A stretch of 64,000 bases of DNA from an uncultured Sphingobacteriales bacterium (lineage in GTDB: Bacteria; Bacteroidota; Bacteroidia; Chitinophagales; Chitinophagaceae). A program made the translations under genes and the position numbers. Shown here piece after piece: positions 50,149 through 59,945 of the stretch. Every line of letters starts with the position of its first letter. Position 1 is the first letter of the stretch. Location: the NCBI GenBank assembly GCA_937871285.1, contig CALMQS010000015.1, positions 1 through 64,000 on the forward strand, written 5' to 3'. The notes beneath the pieces are model-generated. The model saw only the letters and a list, made by a program, of their open reading frames with translations, was not told the origin of the DNA and searched no databases.

Positions 50149-50671
50149 TTATACCACCCTGAATGCCACCAGTGAACAGTTGTTGGAGAAAATGTATAAG
50201 GATGCAACTTTGCATAGGCGCTGCCTGGTGCTCTCTGCTGGGTTTTACGAATGGCGTCACGTGCAGGTTGTAGGGAAGAGCGGTAAGCTTTTGAAAATCC
50301 CTGAGAAGTATCCTTATCACGTTGTGATGGTAAATCAGCCTGAATTCTATATGGCAGGCATTTGGCAACCCAATACAAATTTGGATACAGGGATTACCAC
50401 CGATACATTTGCTCTCATTACCACCACCGCAAATACGCTGATGAAGCAGATACATAACAGTAAGGAACGTATGCCTACCGTATTACCAGGTGATTTGGCA
50501 CAAGCATGGTTGTATAAAGACCTCAGCGATCAGGAAATATTAGATATTGCAAACTACCAGGTAGCATCTGCAGAAATGAAAGCAACACCTTTGCATAAAG
50601 ATTTTTTGAAGCGCGATAACCCGCATGAGGAAGTAATTTATGAGGAAGTGCCGGAGTTGGTATATTCTTAA
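50138..50671 (+). pseudogene. SRAP/HMCES (YedK-like) protein lacking its N terminus
   Basis: Homology to the SRAP family is clear from about 50147: TYTTLNATSEQLLEK, then RRCLVLSAGFYEWR (with the conserved Glu), PYHVVMVNQPEFYMAGIW, TTTANTLMKQIHNSKERMPTVL and the C terminus. The first ~60 residues, including the Met-Cys that forms the covalent DNA crosslink at abasic sites, are missing; the frame stops at a TGA (50135) just before. As it stands it cannot be catalytic. A TTG at 50180 could start a 163-residue stump. The loss coincides with the junction with the mobile-element fragment. Confidence 0.75.
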
Positions 50672-50931
50672 TTGCCTTTTTGTTGGTGGGAGTTCATATA
50701 TTCCTCGATCAGCCTCCCCACACCTTCGGCTTCTTTCTGCCTGCCTTCCGGCATCGAAGTCCAGAAACGGCTTGCATTAAAATCTTTTGCCCGAACGACA
50801 AGGAGTGGTTTGCGTTCGCTGCTGAAACTTACGTGAAAAGCCAGCCGGTCCTGCATGTCAACAGGCCGAATATTCAACACTGTATTGCCATGGGTAATCT
50901 GAAATGGCCGGTCTGGAAATAAGGAATCCAT
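50668..50931 (-). CDS. Hypothetical protein, 87 aa
   Basis: 87 residues from the ATG at 50931 (a TTG two codons earlier is also open). It begins MDSLFPDRPFQITHGNTVLN and contains FHVSFSSERKPLLVVRAKDF and FWTSMPEGRQKEAEGVGRLIEEY. No domain I can name; the compact beta-plus-helix pattern and codon use look real. It converges with the SRAP fragment, overlapping its end by 4 bases. Confidence 0.55.
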   Translation of the reverse strand: MDSLFPDRPFQITHGNTVLNIRPVDMQDRLAFHVSFSSERKPLLVVRAKDFNASRFWTSMPEGRQKEAEGVGRLIEEYMNSHQQKGN

Positions 50932-50963
50932 ATTCAAATTTAATTAAAACGAATAGGGACAGG

Positions 50964-51383
50964 TTAATGCTTCGCTAAATGAGCCATAATTTCATCAGCA
51001 ATCACCGAATAATCAATATCCTCAAATCTGAAATCTTTGAGCGGAGTTCCTGCGCAATACTTTGACACTTCGTCTGCGAAGGCCTGTTGCGACAATGTAA
51101 CCAATTCCCGCAATACTGCGCGGTCATTTTCTCCTTCGGGAAGGATAAAAACTACCTGGATGGCGTCCATTTCCAATACTCTTGCACTGGTGAACTGATC
51201 ATCAACCGCGCCATTCCAGTAAAGATAAATTTTATAGCCGCCAATATGCTTCGGCAAAGGGCTGATTAAAGGAGTTACATGAATATAATTCGAGCTGACG
51301 AATGTCTCGCCTTTCATACTTTTCCTATACTCCTCGTTGAGCATGTGTTTATGCACTTCCAAATCGATAATTTCATACTGCAT
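50964..51383 (-). CDS. Hypothetical protein coupled to nth, 139 aa
   Basis: Starts MQYEIIDLEVHKHMLNEEYR. The ATG overlaps the nth stop codon as TAATG, so translation is coupled to nth and the longer upstream frame is rejected. It contains beta strands with YIHVTPLISPLPKHIGGYKIYLYWNG and a helix with LRELVTLSQQAFADEVSKYCAG. No recognised family. Because it is co-translated with endonuclease III, a DNA-repair-related role is possible but not supported by a motif. Confidence 0.6.
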   Translation of the reverse strand: MQYEIIDLEVHKHMLNEEYRKSMKGETFVSSNYIHVTPLISPLPKHIGGYKIYLYWNGAVDDQFTSARVLEMDAIQVVFILPEGENDRAVLRELVTLSQQAFADEVSKYCAGTPLKDFRFEDIDYSVIADEIMAHLAKH

Positions 51384-52018
51384 TAGCTGGCAATGAGATT
51401 TTGATAATAGGCACAAACCTTTTTCATAAGACAAACTTCGCAAAGCGGTTCCGGACGACAAATCTCTCGACCCAAAAATGACATGCACATGCCGGCGTCC
51501 CATTCAGATTCAGGGAGGATAGCCATCATCTCTTTTTCCATCTTATCGGGTTTGTCCTCCCCTACAATACCAAGCCGCGGTGCTACCCGTATCACATGCA
51601 CATCCACCACAATTCCTTCTGCTTTTGCTTTGGCAAAACGTTTGATGACATTGGCAGACTTTCTACCGATACCAGGCAGGTTGACCAATTCATCCATAGT
51701 TAGCGGAATGGCACTATCTTTTTTCAGTAAGTGCGCAATCTGGGCCAGCCATTTTGCTTTGTTTCCAAAACTCCGGACTTTGGAGATATACGGGTACAGA
51801 TCTTCAGGTTGGACTTTTGCAAGCGCGGCCATTGTGGGAACCGCTTTGAACAGAGCTGGTGCCAGTTGGTTGATCAACACGTCTGTAGTTTGTGCAGATA
51901 GTACCACCATCACCAGCATTTCATACAAATTTTTAGCTTCCAGCGGATGCTTTGCAGTCTTGTATTTTTTGATGAGCGGTTTCATGGCAGCGGGCCAGTT
52001 AACTGTGGGCTTTTTCAT
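51383..52018 (-). CDS. nth: Endonuclease III-type DNA glycosylase/AP lyase
   Basis: 211 residues. Helix-hairpin-helix VNLPGIGRKSANVI (about 114-127) includes the catalytic Lys; the catalytic Asp lies in GIVVDVHVIRVAPRLG (about 136-151). The C-terminal [4Fe-4S] ligands are CRPEPLCEVCLMKKVC (C-x6-C-x2-C-x5-C, about 187-202). It removes oxidised pyrimidines in base-excision repair. The downstream hypothetical gene starts within its stop (TAATG). Confidence 0.92.
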   Translation of the reverse strand: MKKPTVNWPAAMKPLIKKYKTAKHPLEAKNLYEMLVMVVLSAQTTDVLINQLAPALFKAVPTMAALAKVQPEDLYPYISKVRSFGNKAKWLAQIAHLLKKDSAIPLTMDELVNLPGIGRKSANVIKRFAKAKAEGIVVDVHVIRVAPRLGIVGEDKPDKMEKEMMAILPESEWDAGMCMSFLGREICRPEPLCEVCLMKKVCAYYQNLIAS

Positions 52019-52501
52019 GCGATTATGCTTTATCCTTTGTGGAATAAATGTAAGGAATTTTATAGGGGAGATGATTAGAGCGTTAAGGGATTCGGATTGT
52101 ATAAAATCAAAAGTTCCTCCTATTTCTTATCTTATCCCCTAAGGCGTTATGAGGTTGATGCGAAACCTGGTTATAAATTACCTTTGTAAATTGTGTTAAG
52201 TTTCGAAAAGTTACGCCCTGCGTAGAAGCATTGGCGATTGTTGCGGCATTTGAAAACCATCCGCCTTGCCCCAAAGTTTAATAAATATATTGACCTGCAG
52301 ATGAAATCAAACTTAATTTATATGCTATAATGGAACTGAAGCTCAAAAGCGATTCGATGTGAGCACCTGCATCCAATCCGCCATAAGCAATAAGCTTGCT
52401 TAAAGGGAGTCATATTTAGGTTTTCCTTTATATGGAGTCTTGGTATGCCGTTTATTATTCGAAAATCTCTTATGTTTACAATAAGATTTTAACCCTTTTA
52501 T
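52019..52501. other. Gap before the glycan-utilisation locus
   Basis: 483 bases with no supported gene. A TTG (52155-52157) and TACCTTTG (52179-52186) spaced 21 bases could be a promoter reading rightward, with a long leader to the sigma-factor gene. No repeat family recurs here. The stretch around 52300-52400 shows nothing I recognise. Confidence 0.35.
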
Positions 52502-53089
52502 TTGTACAGCCAGCACTCATATACAGACAATGAATTATTCACCCTGATCTCTGAGGGAGATGAGAATGCTTTTGAAATGCTGTTTAATGCATATGTTCCG
52601 CGCGTTCAACCCGTCATTCTTCAGATCGTAAAATCAGAGAGTGTTGTAAAAGACATTGTACAAGATGTATTTCTCAGACTATGGCTCAACAGGGTAAAAC
52701 TGGCAGATATTGAGCAGCCTAAAAATTATATTTTCAGGATTGTTTACAACCAGTCGTTTAAATATTTACAGAAGCTTATTGTGCGGGAAAAGGCTGCTTC
52801 GGTGTTTGAATTGGAAAAGAGTTCTGTATCTATGGAGCATGTGTTGGATATGGCTGAAGTGCGCCGGATGGTAGAGACTGCTATTCAAGCCCTTCCGCCC
52901 CAATCCCGCCAGATATATCATATGAACCGGATATCCGGATTCAAACCTCAGGAAATATCTGACGAGCTTGGCATTTCCGTACAAAGTGTTCGCAATTCAC
53001 TCACACGATCAGGCAAAACCATACGCGAGCATCTTGAAAAACAGGGCATTGTTATTCCAATGGTTTTGCTGATGCTTGCATTGCAATAA
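52502..53089 (+). CDS. ECF RNA polymerase sigma factor (SusCD-associated)
   Basis: 195 residues from a TTG (52502); no ATG is in frame before the conserved region. Sigma-2 region: ENAFEMLFNAYVPRV, IVQDVFLRLWLNRVKL (about 55-70) and KNYIFRIVYNQSFKYL. Sigma-4 region: MVETAIQALPPQSRQIYHMNRISGFKPQEISDELGISVQSVRNSL (about 120-164). Bacteroidota ECF factors of this kind are released by FecR-type anti-sigma factors when an outer-membrane transporter senses a glycan. The FecR gene follows by about 80 bases and SusC/D are next, so it most likely drives the locus at 54649-64000. Confidence 0.85.
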   Translation: MYSQHSYTDNELFTLISEGDENAFEMLFNAYVPRVQPVILQIVKSESVVKDIVQDVFLRLWLNRVKLADIEQPKNYIFRIVYNQSFKYLQKLIVREKAASVFELEKSSVSMEHVLDMAEVRRMVETAIQALPPQSRQIYHMNRISGFKPQEISDELGISVQSVRNSLTRSGKTIREHLEKQGIVIPMVLLMLALQ

Positions 53090-53169
53090 TTTTTTTGAAT
53101 GGTATGAGTATATTTTCATTGTTAGCCGGTCGTCTATATAAAGCGGTTTGAAGAAAGAGCGACTACAAC

Positions 53170-54393
53170 GTGTTTTATTATTCACCGTTTTTTAAGAGAT
53201 TACAAACATTGAATTTGAAACAAGAAGAAGTAAAGCAATTACTCGAAAGAGTGAAACATTCCTCAGCAACGGATGAGGACTGTGATCGCCTCATGGCATT
53301 ATTAAGTGGCGATCAATCCGCTGAATTCATCATTTATGCTACCAGGTATTATGAGGAGCAACACCTGTCGTTTGAACAACCTGATGATTCGATATGGAAA
53401 AATATTTTCGAAAAAATTGTTGGCGTAGACAAAAAAGTGTTAAGTAATAAGCCCGAAACTCCTGTACATAGCATTTCTTTTTTCCGTCGTTATTGGGCAG
53501 TTGCTTCAGTAACGGTATTACTATTACTTGCTGCTGGTGCTTATTTCTGGACAGGCAATAAAGGCAATAAGGCTCAAACCCTTGTGAAGGCTAACGCACA
53601 AGAAATTAAGCCCGGGCATGAAGGCGCTATTTTAACCTTGGCTGATGGGTCCAAAGTATTGCTGGACACCATTCATAGCGGCACAGTAGCGCTGCAGTCC
53701 GGTGTAACTGCAAAAGTAAAGAATGGGGCACTTGTATATGAGGGGACAGGCTCTGAGGTCGTATATAATGCAGTGCAAACTCCCAAGGGGAGGCAGTATC
53801 ATCTCACGTTACCTGATGGTTCTGAGGTTTGGTTGAATTCGTTGAGTTCAATTCGCTACCCAACCTCATTTAGGGGGAAGGAACGTAGGGTGGAAATTAC
53901 AGGTGAAGCTTATTTTGAAGTGGCAGAAAAGAAAGGACTTCCTTTTCATGTTAAAATCAACGATATGACATCGGTAGAAGTGATGGGTACGCACTTTAAT
54001 ATTAATTCTTACAGTAATGAAAGAAGTATCAATACCACATTAATTGAAGGCAGTGTAAAGGTAACCGGAAATATTAGTCATGCATTGTTGAAACCAGGGC
54101 AGCAGGCACGGGTAAAAGATCGTATTGATATATATGTTGATGTGGATATAGACCAGGTAATGGCATGGAAAAATGGGTTGTTCGATTTCGAAGGACTGAG
54201 TATCACAGAAATAATGCGCCAACTGGAACGCTGGTATGATATTGAAGTAGAATTTGAAAATGGTGTCAAAGATAATATAAGATTTACCGGAGGTATTTCA
54301 AAAGGAGTGACGTTGAATCAACTATTGGAGGCATTAGAAGTTTTGGATATTCACTTTCAATTGGATGGGAGAAGGCTGATAATAAAACCTTGA
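53170..54393 (+). CDS. FecR-family anti-sigma factor
   Basis: 407 residues if the GTG at 53170 is used; TTG codons at 53209 or 53215 (MNLKQEEVKQLLERV) are at least as likely starts. Cytoplasmic N-terminal part (about 15-95) would hold the sigma factor. One transmembrane helix follows (about 101-121, WAVASVTVLLLLAAGAYFW). Periplasmic FecR domain: TPKGRQYHLTLPDGSEVWLN, GKERRVEITGEAYFEV, FHVKI. A C-terminal STN/secretin-like domain (MAWKNGLFDFEGLSITEIM...ERWYDIEVEF) can receive the signal from the SusC STN domain. The architecture fits a trans-envelope signalling cascade. Confidence 0.87.
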   Translation: MFYYSPFFKRLQTLNLKQEEVKQLLERVKHSSATDEDCDRLMALLSGDQSAEFIIYATRYYEEQHLSFEQPDDSIWKNIFEKIVGVDKKVLSNKPETPVHSISFFRRYWAVASVTVLLLLAAGAYFWTGNKGNKAQTLVKANAQEIKPGHEGAILTLADGSKVLLDTIHSGTVALQSGVTAKVKNGALVYEGTGSEVVYNAVQTPKGRQYHLTLPDGSEVWLNSLSSIRYPTSFRGKERRVEITGEAYFEVAEKKGLPFHVKINDMTSVEVMGTHFNINSYSNERSINTTLIEGSVKVTGNISHALLKPGQQARVKDRIDIYVDVDIDQVMAWKNGLFDFEGLSITEIMRQLERWYDIEVEFENGVKDNIRFTGGISKGVTLNQLLEALEVLDIHFQLDGRRLIIKP

Positions 54394-54648
54394 ATCTTTT
54401 AAATGCCCAGAGCAAATGACACTCAACATACCCGCTAAAATTGTCGACACACCAGGCTAATTGATAAATAAAATTAAATGTAATGTAATCGAAAATATAA
54501 ACTTGTAGGAATGTTATTATAATAAATAATAAAATAAACGAGTTAGCCCTTAATGCAAACCGCCCCGGCGTGGGACCCGGAGCGGTAATGTTTGGGCTGA
54601 TCAAAAGGACGGAAATCCATTTTTAACAACCTAAACCTTTCGCAATTT

Positions 54649-57600
54649 ATGCAAAAAAATGCAAATTGTAGATCGCATTCTTTTATAAGGTATCTCTCTA
54701 TTAACGGAGCTACCATATTTCAGCGGTGGGAATTGCGGCTACCAATTCAAACTCTGCGTGCTATGAGGCTGCTTTGTTTCTTCCTGTTTGTATCTTTTCT
54801 CAGCGTGTACGGGAAAAGCAGTGCCCAGCAGATTACTTTATCTGGCAAAAATCTTTCCCTTAAAAAAATATTTTCGGTCGTCAAAGAGCAAACTGGATAT
54901 GTTTTATTCAGTAAGACTGAATTATTAGAACAGTCCAGACCTGTCACTATTGATGCGAGGGACATGCCGTTACAATCTTTTTTGGAAGAAGTACTCAAAG
55001 ATCAGCCATTAAGTTATTTAATCCGTGACAAAACAATCTTCCTATATCAAAAAAATGCGTTTCCAGGGGGAGATCAATTCAAAATTTCTTCTATTCAGAC
55101 CGAAATATTAAAAGTAGCCGTTAGCGGACGCGTTTCTGATGAAAACAATAAGCCAATACAGGGTGTCAGTGTGATGATAGATGGTACGAATGACGGAACA
55201 ACTACAGATAGTCTCGGAAAGTACCATTTGGACGTTCCTGATGTTGATGCGACGATTGTCTTTAGTGCAATTGGTTTTAATGCTTTAAAAGTCAAAGTAA
55301 ACGCTCAGACTGTTATAAATGTTACATTAACTGCACAAAATGTAGTGATGGAGGACATTGTTTTTGTTGGGTACGGTGCTCAAAAGAAGAAAAACATTAC
55401 TGGTGCAATTTCGTCTGTCGATTCGAAAGTTCTTCAAGATCGGGCAAATGTCACAATTGCGGGGGCTCTACAGGGGATAGTACCTAACCTTAACATCAGT
55501 AACAATACCGGAAGTCCAGGTATAGCATCTTCTATTAACATTCGCGGAAACACTTCAATAAATGGCGGGAGTCCTTTAGTGCTGGTCAATGGTGTACCTA
55601 TGGATGTGAATCTGGTAAATCCAAATGATGTGGAGAGCGTTTCTGTATTAAAAGACGCTTCATCTGCAGCTATTTATGGAGCTCGAGGCGCATATGGGGT
55701 AATCCTTATTACTACCAAAAATGGGAAGAAGGGAGACAAGCCTGTAATCTCCGTGGATGCAAACTATACCATTAATACGCCGACTGTTTTCCTGGAAACG
55801 ATGGACGCTATGGAACGTCTGATCTACATGAACATTGGAAATCAATACGAGAATGGTCAGAACTATTATGACGACTATCATCAGGCAGCTATTATAGCTC
55901 ACTATAATGATCCTTCTGCCCCAACTATTATTAAGAACCCTAATCGTGGGAGTGTGAATGGAATAAATATATGGGATATGGCTGACAATACAGACTGGAT
56001 GCGGGCGATGCAGCGGAAGAGCTATTCCACAGGACAATACAACGTTAGTGTTTCAGGGGGCTCTGATAAATTTGACTATTATACCTCTTTGAGCCATATG
56101 AATCAGCAGGGTATAGCAAGGCATTTTGATGAAAAATATAAGCGTACCAATGCACTGGTGGACTTAAATTACAAAGTACTCGATTGGATTAAGATAGGCA
56201 CGAAAGTATCTGTTGCTAATTCAAACAAGCTTTTTCCACCTTTTGATTTAGGGTATCGCAGAGATGAAACATACCTGATGTTTCATTATGCACTTTGGCC
56301 CACATTTCCGACGCGTCTGCCCGGAGGAGGATGGCCCAATCTTGATGGCGTTTCCAATCCAGTGCAGCAACAGGCAGAGGGTGGATATAACTCGAACAAA
56401 ATACAGGACACCTGGTTATCAGGAAATGTTAGACTAACACCATTAAAACACACCTCTTTTAACCTTGATTATTCTGTAAACAAAAGAAATGAAATTGGTT
56501 TGGAATATATGAGGAATTTACCTTTTCATGACAGAGAAGGAAATGTGGATGGTTATTATTATGGTTCCGTTCCCAATTCAATAAAAAAGAGATCCTATCA
56601 GTCAGCTTATAATGTACTAAATGCCTATGCTGATTACGAAAATACATTTGGTGAACTTCATTATGTTAAAGTGATGGCTGGCTTCAACCAGGAATACGCA
56701 GAAAATAATTGGTTTTCTGCTCAACGTAGAGACCTGATTCTGGATGGTATACCTTATATAAGTCTTGCAAGTGGCCAGAATTTTACTGCAGATGCGGCTT
56801 CTGAAACTGCACTAAGGGGAGCTTATAGTAGATGGAATTACATTTTCGATAACAGGTATATTTTTGAAATGAATTTCCGTTATGATGGAAGTTCCAAATT
56901 TCCAAAGAAAGACAGGTTTGCACTATTCCCGTCTGTGTCTATCGGTTGGCGTGTAGATAATGAAGCTTTCTTTTCCAAACTGAAACCGGTTGTTAATTTA
57001 TTTAAACTTCGGGCATCATATGGTAGCCTTGGAAATCAGGCTGTGCCAGGAAATTATCCCTATATCAGCAACTACAGTGCTTCGCAGGTCAACTATACAT
57101 TTGGAGGAGAAAGACCTATGGCAGTTTATGCACCGGGCCTGGTGAGTGCCACATTAACCTGGGAAACAGTTACTCAAATGAATCTTGGAGTTGACTTTGC
57201 CATGTTTAAAAACAAACTGAATGGCTCCTTCGATTATTATACCCGCACAACCAAAAATATGTTGACTCTCTCTGAGAGGCTGCCATCTATATTAGGTGTC
57301 AGGGAACCAAATTCAAATGCCGCAGACATGAAAACTAAAGGCTTTGATTTGAGTTTGGGTTGGACCGAAAAGGTAGGACAGGTAAGCTATGGTGCTTCAA
57401 TCATTTTGTCGGATTACAGTGCTGAAATCACAAGATTCAGCAACCCTTCAGGACTGCTTTCAAGTTATTATGCCGGGCAGAAGATGGGAGAGATATGGGG
57501 TTTTGAAACAGGCGGATTGTTTCAGACAAATGAGGAAGCGCTGGCATTAGATCAAACAAAAATAAGTGGCAGACCTCGTATAGCCGGTGATTTATGGTTT

Positions 57601-58173
57601 GTTGATAAAGATGGAGATAAAGAAATTACGAGAGGCGACAATACCTTATCTAATCCCGGTGATCAACGTGTAATTGGCAATAGCACACCACGATATTCAT
57701 ATGGCGTTCGCTCGAATATTGCCTGGAAAGGATTTGATTTAGTAGTTTTCTTTCAGGGCGTAGCCAAGCGTCAGGTTCGAATCGATCCTTCTATCCAATC
57801 ATTTTTTCTTAGCCAGTATATGGATGAATGGGTACTGTATCCAAAGATTGGTGTTGACTACTGGACGCCGGAGAATCGTGATGCATATTTTCCCAGACCT
57901 TTGTTTACCGGAGATAGGGGGGATATTTCTGCCACTCAAACCCGCTTTTTGCAAAACGGAGCTTATCTGCGACTCAAACAACTTTCTCTTTCATATTCCC
58001 TTCCACAGCAACTGACCGGGAAGGCAAGTCTTCGAAATGTACGCTTCTATTTAACAGGCACTAACCTTTTGACATTTACAAAGATGGTTGAGACTGTGGA
58101 TCCTGAGTTGGATGCTCCTAACAGATATCCATTAAGCAAGTCCCTTACATTAGGACTAAAGGCCGATTTTTAA
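54649..58173 (+). CDS. SusC/RagA-family TonB-dependent transporter with STN domain
   Basis: 1174 residues. The signal peptide probably spans the region about 39-60 (MRLLCFFLFVSFLSVYG); the first 38 codons are an N-terminal extension and a start at the second Met is possible. Order: STN signalling domain (ITLSGKNLSLKKIFSVVKEQ..., about 62-135), carboxypeptidase-regulatory-like domain (VSGRVSDENNKPIQGVSVMI, about 155-235), TonB box (MEDIVFVGYG), plug (ALQGIVPNLNISN...NINIRGNTSINGG...VSVLKDASSAAIYGARGAYGVILITTK), then a 22-strand barrel. The STN domain links it to the FecR and sigma factor upstream. It imports an oligosaccharide captured by SusD. Confidence 0.94.
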   Translation: MQKNANCRSHSFIRYLSINGATIFQRWELRLPIQTLRAMRLLCFFLFVSFLSVYGKSSAQQITLSGKNLSLKKIFSVVKEQTGYVLFSKTELLEQSRPVTIDARDMPLQSFLEEVLKDQPLSYLIRDKTIFLYQKNAFPGGDQFKISSIQTEILKVAVSGRVSDENNKPIQGVSVMIDGTNDGTTTDSLGKYHLDVPDVDATIVFSAIGFNALKVKVNAQTVINVTLTAQNVVMEDIVFVGYGAQKKKNITGAISSVDSKVLQDRANVTIAGALQGIVPNLNISNNTGSPGIASSINIRGNTSINGGSPLVLVNGVPMDVNLVNPNDVESVSVLKDASSAAIYGARGAYGVILITTKNGKKGDKPVISVDANYTINTPTVFLETMDAMERLIYMNIGNQYENGQNYYDDYHQAAIIAHYNDPSAPTIIKNPNRGSVNGINIWDMADNTDWMRAMQRKSYSTGQYNVSVSGGSDKFDYYTSLSHMNQQGIARHFDEKYKRTNALVDLNYKVLDWIKIGTKVSVANSNKLFPPFDLGYRRDETYLMFHYALWPTFPTRLPGGGWPNLDGVSNPVQQQAEGGYNSNKIQDTWLSGNVRLTPLKHTSFNLDYSVNKRNEIGLEYMRNLPFHDREGNVDGYYYGSVPNSIKKRSYQSAYNVLNAYADYENTFGELHYVKVMAGFNQEYAENNWFSAQRRDLILDGIPYISLASGQNFTADAASETALRGAYSRWNYIFDNRYIFEMNFRYDGSSKFPKKDRFALFPSVSIGWRVDNEAFFSKLKPVVNLFKLRASYGSLGNQAVPGNYPYISNYSASQVNYTFGGERPMAVYAPGLVSATLTWETVTQMNLGVDFAMFKNKLNGSFDYYTRTTKNMLTLSERLPSILGVREPNSNAADMKTKGFDLSLGWTEKVGQVSYGASIILSDYSAEITRFSNPSGLLSSYYAGQKMGEIWGFETGGLFQTNEEALALDQTKISGRPRIAGDLWFVDKDGDKEITRGDNTLSNPGDQRVIGNSTPRYSYGVRSNIAWKGFDLVVFFQGVAKRQVRIDPSIQSFFLSQYMDEWVLYPKIGVDYWTPENRDAYFPRPLFTGDRGDISATQTRFLQNGAYLRLKQLSLSYSLPQQLTGKASLRNVRFYLTGTNLLTFTKMVETVDPELDAPNRYPLSKSLTLGLKADF

Positions 58174-58191
58174 AGAATAAACTGTAATAAG

Positions 58192-59811
58192 ATGAATAAG
58201 CTATTATATATAATCATATTATCGTCGCTGTTTTTTTGCGGATGTAATCGCGACTTTATGGAACGTTATCCATTAGACGCAATTAGTGATGCTACCTATT
58301 GGAAGGCTCCTTCTGAAATTAAGATGTATGCCAATCAATTTTATGAAGACCTGTATGGTCCTCGGAGTTTTATGAAGGATTACAAAACAGATGACATGGC
58401 GCCGACTACACGCGATTCGTATGTCTGGAGCGAAACAACTGTTCCATCTTCAGATGGAGGATGGGGAAAAGCAGATTGGTCAAAGATCCGTAGCTGCAAC
58501 TTTGCACTAGCACGAATTGAAACAATGGAGAAAACAAATGAGGCGTTGATGTACGAAGGTGAAATTAGATTTTTCAAATCATTTTATTATTTCAATAAAA
58601 TAAAATCGTTTGGTGACGTACCCTGGTTAGATAAAGATCTTCAAACCAATTCTGAAGAGTTGTTTAATGCACGGAGCCCCAGGTTAGAAGTAGTTCAACA
58701 TATAATGGAGGATTTGGATTTCGCTATTCTTCATTTACCTGAACAGTCTCCTGATGACCGTTTATCCAAATATGCTGCATATGCACTAAAAGCAGAAATG
58801 TGTTTGTATGAAGGAACATTTATGAAATACCACGGTTTGACGGGAGACTATGAATCATTGTTAAGGGCATCAGTAGCGGCCAGCGAAGCAATTATCAATT
58901 CGGGTTTGTTTGAAGTGTATAGTACGGGTAGTCCCAATGAAGATTTTTTCAATTTGTTCGTAAAACATGAGCTGAAGGGAAATATAGAAGGGATAATGAT
59001 TCAAAGATTTCTTATTGATATCCGGACACATAATTTGACCCGTGATCTGGCTGAGCCATACACGGGATATACTAAAGATTTTGTTGAGTCTTTTCTTTGT
59101 AAGGATGGGCTTCCTATCGGCGTAAGTTCGTTGTATCAGGGAGATAATAGTTTTGATGCTGAATTTGTTGATCGCGATCCGCGTATGAAACAATCTGTAT
59201 ACAATTCAGATCGCCCGTTTCGTATTTTCAATGATGGCACAACGTATATGAAGCCGTTACCGGAATTTGTAAATACTTTATCACCTACGAGTTATTTTAT
59301 ATTAAAAGGATTTTCACCTTTTGAAAAGGATGGTGAAAAGGAACGTTGTGAAATAGACCTGTTTACTTTTCGTTATGGAAAACTTTTGCTTGACTATGCT
59401 GAAGCAAAAGCCGAGTTAGGTGAATGTACCCAGGATGTGCTAGATGTTTCAATCAATAAGTTGCGAGACAGGGTCAATATGCCTCATATGAATGCTACTA
59501 TAAATTTTGTTGATCCTAACTGGCCCAATTGGGAAGTGCCTGTTTCCCCATTGATTAATGAAATCAGACGTGAAAGACGTATTGAAACCTGTGCTGAAGG
59601 AAGGAGATGGGATGATCTGGTAAGATGGAAAGCAGGTAAAATACTTGAGGAGGGGAAGACAATTTTGGGAGCTCGTGAACCTAATAGCGGCCAACTACAG
59701 GTTTTGTATCCGGGGAAAACGCGTAACTGGGCAGATAAGTTGTACCTGCTTCCTATTCCATTAGAAGATTTAGCTATGAACTCCAAGCTAACGCAAAATC
59801 CTGGCTGGTAA
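58192..59811 (+). CDS. SusD/RagB-family glycan-binding lipoprotein
   Basis: 539 residues. Lipoprotein signal ends FFCGC (about residue 18). The N-terminal part has RDFMERYPLDAISDATYWKAPSE. The SusD TPR-like scaffold contains EALMYEGEIRFFKSFYYFNKIKSFGDVPWLDK (about 123-154) and LSKYAAYALKAEMCLYEGTFMKYHGL. The C terminus contains RRIETCAEGRRWDDLVRWKAGKIL and ALDLPIP-like LPIPLEDLAMNSKLTQNPGW, all hallmark SusD features. It binds substrate at the cell surface and forms a lid over SusC, which ends 19 bases upstream. Confidence 0.95.
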   Translation: MNKLLYIIILSSLFFCGCNRDFMERYPLDAISDATYWKAPSEIKMYANQFYEDLYGPRSFMKDYKTDDMAPTTRDSYVWSETTVPSSDGGWGKADWSKIRSCNFALARIETMEKTNEALMYEGEIRFFKSFYYFNKIKSFGDVPWLDKDLQTNSEELFNARSPRLEVVQHIMEDLDFAILHLPEQSPDDRLSKYAAYALKAEMCLYEGTFMKYHGLTGDYESLLRASVAASEAIINSGLFEVYSTGSPNEDFFNLFVKHELKGNIEGIMIQRFLIDIRTHNLTRDLAEPYTGYTKDFVESFLCKDGLPIGVSSLYQGDNSFDAEFVDRDPRMKQSVYNSDRPFRIFNDGTTYMKPLPEFVNTLSPTSYFILKGFSPFEKDGEKERCEIDLFTFRYGKLLLDYAEAKAELGECTQDVLDVSINKLRDRVNMPHMNATINFVDPNWPNWEVPVSPLINEIRRERRIETCAEGRRWDDLVRWKAGKILEEGKTILGAREPNSGQLQVLYPGKTRNWADKLYLLPIPLEDLAMNSKLTQNPGW

Positions 59812-59945
59812 ACTGCCGTTCACATTTTTGATGAAAGATTATCGCTGATTTCGCGCGTCACTGTTTCTATCTACGGAACAGTGTTAGGAGAAGTTTTGCC
59901 AATTCTAAAAAGAGAACACAATTTATAATCACTAAAAATGCAAAA

